From positions 842,512 through 906,511 of the forward strand of contig JXTB01000036.1 of assembly GCA_002914805.1 (NCBI GenBank): a stretch of 64,000 bases of DNA, read 5' to 3'. This document shows positions 60,431 to 64,000 of the stretch, piece after piece; within the stretch, counting starts at the first letter, position 1, and the number at the start of each line of letters is the position of its first letter. Origin of the DNA: Parasponia andersonii. Lineage: Eukaryota > Streptophyta > Magnoliopsida > Rosales > Cannabaceae. A model generated the notes under the pieces. The model was not told the DNA's origin. It worked only from the letters and a program-made list of their open reading frames with translations, and did not search any database. The position numbers were made by a program, and so were the translations under genes.

Positions 60431-61918
60431 GATGTAACACTATACTATAAATAGCCTAAAAATTATATTGTCACATTATTTAGTTTAAAAATTGTCTCTT
60501 TATCTTTTTCCTCCCTAACTCCTATTTTGCAGATATTCTTTTCATTGGAGAGGGGAGATCTAATTAGGTTCTCTCCGTCGCACTTTCTTTTTTTACTTTA
60601 ATATCCTTTTTGATTTTCTTTTTCTACTTCAATAATTATTCTTGAATGAATGGATATATTGTCATAAATCTACATGTTTTGTCTCACATGATTCTAAATC
60701 AGTGTGAGTTTCATCATTTTTATTATTTTCATTTAATTTTGTGTTTTTTTAGATCTGTAACTTCCAAGTTCTTCCCTACTGCTGTAATATTCTTTAATTT
60801 ATTGGACTACCACCAAAATACGAGAAACTTGCTTCATCGTTACAGTTCGTATACTTTATGATCTTACCTTCCTTTTTAATTATAATTGATGGGTTGCTGC
60901 TTTTGGTGATGTAGGATGAGGAAGTAAAAATGGAATACTATGTATGTATTGAGTAAAATAGTAGAATTCTACTTAACGAAAAAAGGGACGCCCGAAAACT
61001 TGCTAGCGACCAAAAAAAAAAAAAAAATCCTCAAGGACTTCTTTTGTTTTTATGAGAATACTTGTGACCCGTTGACTAATTCTTTTTCCTGCATTTAACA
61101 AACTTGGACTGGCTCCTTGAGTTTGATATTTAAACCCTTGGATTGGAAGCATCATATAGAGCATAATAATACAATGCAGTCACACAGTTTCTTTTAGGAC
61201 TTTTGATATCGGTCAGTATTTGAGATCTAGCTGAGCAACTGATCCACTTGTTGGGGATCTCATACAAATGATCATATTGAACAGCAATATATTGATGAAA
61301 TTTTAACATCCTTCTAAACTTTGTTGCCCATTTACAGTCACTACTGCAATCATTACTTCCTTCCCTCATATCGTTTCCATTTACCTTGAAAGTAACAACT
61401 ATGTACAGATATTTTTGGAAGATGACTCTTAAAGTAAGTTTCATGTTCCTTAAAAAAAAAACAAAAACAAAAACAACAACAACGACAAAAAAAAAACTAG
61501 AGTAAATGTTTTTATCCATAATTTTCCATTTCTACTGAAACGTACAATTCACCGATGAAGACACAAGTCAAAAGAAATCCAAAAATCAAGTATTGAACTT
61601 TCTAGCTATTAGTGAACTCTAGAAAAACATAACATAATTTATTAAGTGGGATATTTGAAAAAACGACAAAGTACCTTCGAAAGGAACAATGCCTCTGTCA
61701 CGTACCAATCCCTTGTTATGGGTATAGGCGATGGTTCTCAAACTGTTATCTTATTATGGATCAACTGACATGTATGAATAAAACTTATGTCATTTGGATG
61801 TTTATAAAAGATATTAGACAAAGGCTTGTTAAGAAACCGTCATATAAAATTTTCTCTGGATGACCATTTCTTTTTTTTTTTTTTTTTTTTTCTTTTTGCT
61901 AAACTGGCTTAGAATGGT
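60431..61918. other. Intergenic region, nothing certain
   Basis: T-rich DNA. A 129-codon reading frame on the minus strand (61519-61130) has a normal-looking second half but matches no family I recognise. A 20-T run lies at 61871-61890. Confidence 0.3.
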
Positions 61919-64000
61919 TGATATATTAGAGAATAACCTCCCCAATAAACAAACAATAATGAAAGTGATAAAATAAATGCAAAAAATAATATCGAAATAA
62001 ATAAATAAGACACAAAAATTTATCATAGTTTACCAATTTATCTATATCCACAGAGCTACTAAAGATATTCACTATTGGGAGGAAAAAAAAACCTTTACAA
62101 GTTTTTATACTCAACACTCTCAACTCACACCCCAGACCCTGAATATTCTCAAGAGAAAAATTGTATTTTTCTTTAACTCTCAAGAGTAGACTCACTCTAA
62201 TTTTACTCACACAATATTTGGTGTTTCTCACACCTGAGATAATAGAATGAGGAGAACAAGCCTATATTTGTAGGCTTAAATTTCACCAACTCCCATCAAT
62301 ATCTATACACGGCTTTCTATATTTATCTACACGGTTGTAAATTGATTTGTTGTGTCCAAAATTCTCTCACATAGCCTTGTGTATATAGCCATCACATGGC
62401 TTTCATTCAAAGCATTAAATGCTTAGTAAAATGAGTGAATGGTGGAGATAGGACATGCCTTTACACATCAACAATCTTCTGCTCGAAGACTAATTTCAAT
62501 TATGTCTTCACACTCGATTAATGCAGTAGCTCATCTCCTCATCTTTATGCTTACAAACTAACTGAAGTTGAATATAGCTTTAGTTTGTCAATAGTTACCA
62601 TCTTTATTTACATATCAGTAGGATTTTGACTATCATAAATCTTCTCAAGAACTATAACTTCATCTTCTAAGCTGAGCGTATGAAATAGTATCAAATCTGT
62701 ATATGCTTTGTCTGAGTATAATAAACAGGGTTCTTTGCTAGATGAATACTACTTTGACTACCACAATGCAAAGTGCTCTTCCTATAATTCAGACCTAGTT
62801 CTTCTAAGAAATTCTGCAACTATATCAATTCTTTGCTTACTTCTGTCACAACAATATACTCTGCTTCAGTAGTAGATAGAGTGATAATGTTTTGTAGTTT
62901 TGAGATCCAACTGACTGCTGTACCACTTAATGTCAACACATATTTAGTAGTATTCTTTCTGCCGTCTATATCGCTAGCCATGTCAGCATTAACATATCCC
63001 TATAGACCCAAATTTGACTTTTTAAATCATAAGGCCATGTTATTAGTGCCTTTCAAGTACCTAAGAATCCACTTCACCGCTTCCCAATATTGTTTTCCCA
63101 GATTGCTCATGTATTGGCTCACAACTCCCACTATATGTACTATATCCAGTCTGGTATATACCATGACATACATAAGGCAACTAGTAGCAGAAGAATAAGG
63201 TACCTTGGCCATATAAGCTCATGCTTGCTCTGTTGAGGGTGACTGCTCCTTAGTCAGTTTAAAATGACTAGCCTGAGGAGCACTCATAGGCTTTGCTTCA
63301 TCCATGTTGAATTTGCAACGTATCTTTTTCATATACTCCTCTTGAGATAACTTCAAAACTCCATTTGATCTAGAAATCCTCATCCCAAGGATTTGTTTTG
63401 TAGCTCCCAAATCCTTCGTAGAAAACTCCATTGATAATTCTCTCTTAAGTTTATCAATTTCCTCCATACTAGCTCCAGCAATCAACATATCATCTACATA
63501 TTGAAGTAGAATAATATAAAAATTGTCGAACTTTTTCACATAACAACAATAATCTGCCTGACACCACAAGTAACCATTGTTACTCATAAATGTATCGAAG
63601 TTCTTGTACTATTATCTTGGAGCTTGTTTTAGGCCATACAAGACTACTTTCTCCTTTCTTTATACTTCAAAATCTTATGGTTATTTCATATAAATTTCTT
63701 CTTCCAGGTCACTATGAAGTGTCTTGACATCTAATTGCTCTAGATGCAACTCTTTTTTTGTCACCAACCTAAGTACTATTTTAATAGTAGTCAATTTAAT
63801 CACTTGAGACAAAATCTCAGTGTAGTTGATGTCTTTCTTTTATTGATAGCCTTTGATAACAAACCTTGTCTTGTACCATTTACTGCTATCATATTCTTCC
63901 TTTACTCAGTATACCTACTTATTATATAATGCCTTCATCCTTTTTTGTAGTTCAGCCAACTCCCATGTTTGATTAGATACCAAAGAATTTATCTCATCTT
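61919..64000 (-). mobile_element. Ty1/copia retrotransposon, 3' part, running off the window
   Basis: Read on the minus strand, RT and RNase H are followed by a purine-rich tract and a 3' LTR at 62473-61919 (about 555 bp, starts TGTTGATGTGTAAAGG, ends ...TATATCA). The gag and integrase part and the 5' LTR lie beyond the right edge. No target duplication can be checked. Confidence 0.8.
62690..64000 (-). pseudogene. Copia reverse transcriptase and RNase H remnant
   Basis: Minus strand: the RT block at 63587-63219 includes LLQYVDDMLIAGASMEEIDK with the catalytic YVDD motif intact, then KDLGATKQILGMRI and LSQEEYMKKI. A stop before 63212 is followed by MVYTRLDIVHIVGVVSQYMS and WILRYLKGT (63160-63030). 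RNase H continues with STTEAEYIVVTEV (about 62875). Upstream of 63587 the RT start is broken by stops. Better preserved than the other copia copies here. Confidence 0.88.

Noticed and set aside
60646..60861. 71-codon plus-strand frame as a gene
   Set aside because: Composition is typical of translated T-rich DNA (Phe, Ile, Leu, His), with no motif.
61130..61519. 129-codon minus-strand frame as a gene
   Set aside because: The N-terminal third is a translated simple repeat and the rest matches no family I know. No splice context or promoter was seen.
1..64000. CRISPR array, bacterial operons or tRNA genes
   Set aside because: The tandem repeats found lack unique spacers of regular length, the DNA is clearly plant nuclear, and no cloverleaf with A/B boxes was recognised. 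The primer-site matches to initiator tRNA are retroelement sites, not tRNA genes.

Overview
This window is nuclear DNA of a flowering plant. Genes are split by AT-rich GT-AG introns, proteins match plant-specific or plastid families, and over half of the sequence is transposable-element debris. A eudicot is likely and a cucurbit possible, but I cannot prove the species from sequence alone. One ambiguous base (n) lies near position 89.

Six genes can be reconstructed exon by exon with reading frame kept across every junction. They are: CRY-DASH cryptochrome/photolyase (CRY3-like, minus, 3869-15443, 13 exons, 601 aa); an RlmH-type SPOUT rRNA methyltransferase (minus, 19275-21937, 7 exons, 187 aa); a plastid fibrillin of the FBN6/PAP6 type (minus, 25227-27248, 4 exons, 246 aa); a FAM32A-like lysine-rich nuclear protein (plus, 32226-33166, 2 coding exons, 134 aa); a short YJU2/CWC16-like zinc-binding splicing-factor relative (plus, 46920-47710, 2 exons, 134 aa); and a DCAF1-like protein reduced to an acidic leader plus the C-terminal WD domain (minus, 54886-57402, 3 exons, 412 aa). 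The first three act in light/DNA repair or organelle biology. The last three are RNA-processing or ubiquitin-ligase related. There is no operon-like relation between them.

Layout: 160-3660 is a large imperfect palindrome made from two inverted copies of one retroelement fragment. The 6.9 kb fifth intron of CRY-DASH carries a decayed Ty1/copia element, itself interrupted by a small LTR element with near-identical LTRs and a 5-bp target duplication. Two inverted LTR-like repeats (15.8-17.3 kb and 22.5-24.3 kb) flank the RlmH gene. A Ty3/gypsy element with perfect 5-bp target duplication occupies 33709-39368. A decayed copia copy lies at 42.2-45.4 kb. A run of MITEs, three with perfect 9-bp target duplications, lies at 39.8-50.2 kb. 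A CACTA-like non-autonomous element lies at 52.2-54.2 kb. A minus-strand copia element runs off the right edge from 61919.

I found no clear undescribed system. The most unusual items are the WD-only DCAF1 derivative that keeps both WDxR motifs, the short YJU2 relative, the 3.5 kb palindrome that could fold into a hairpin RNA, and a probable GC-AG intron in CRY-DASH.
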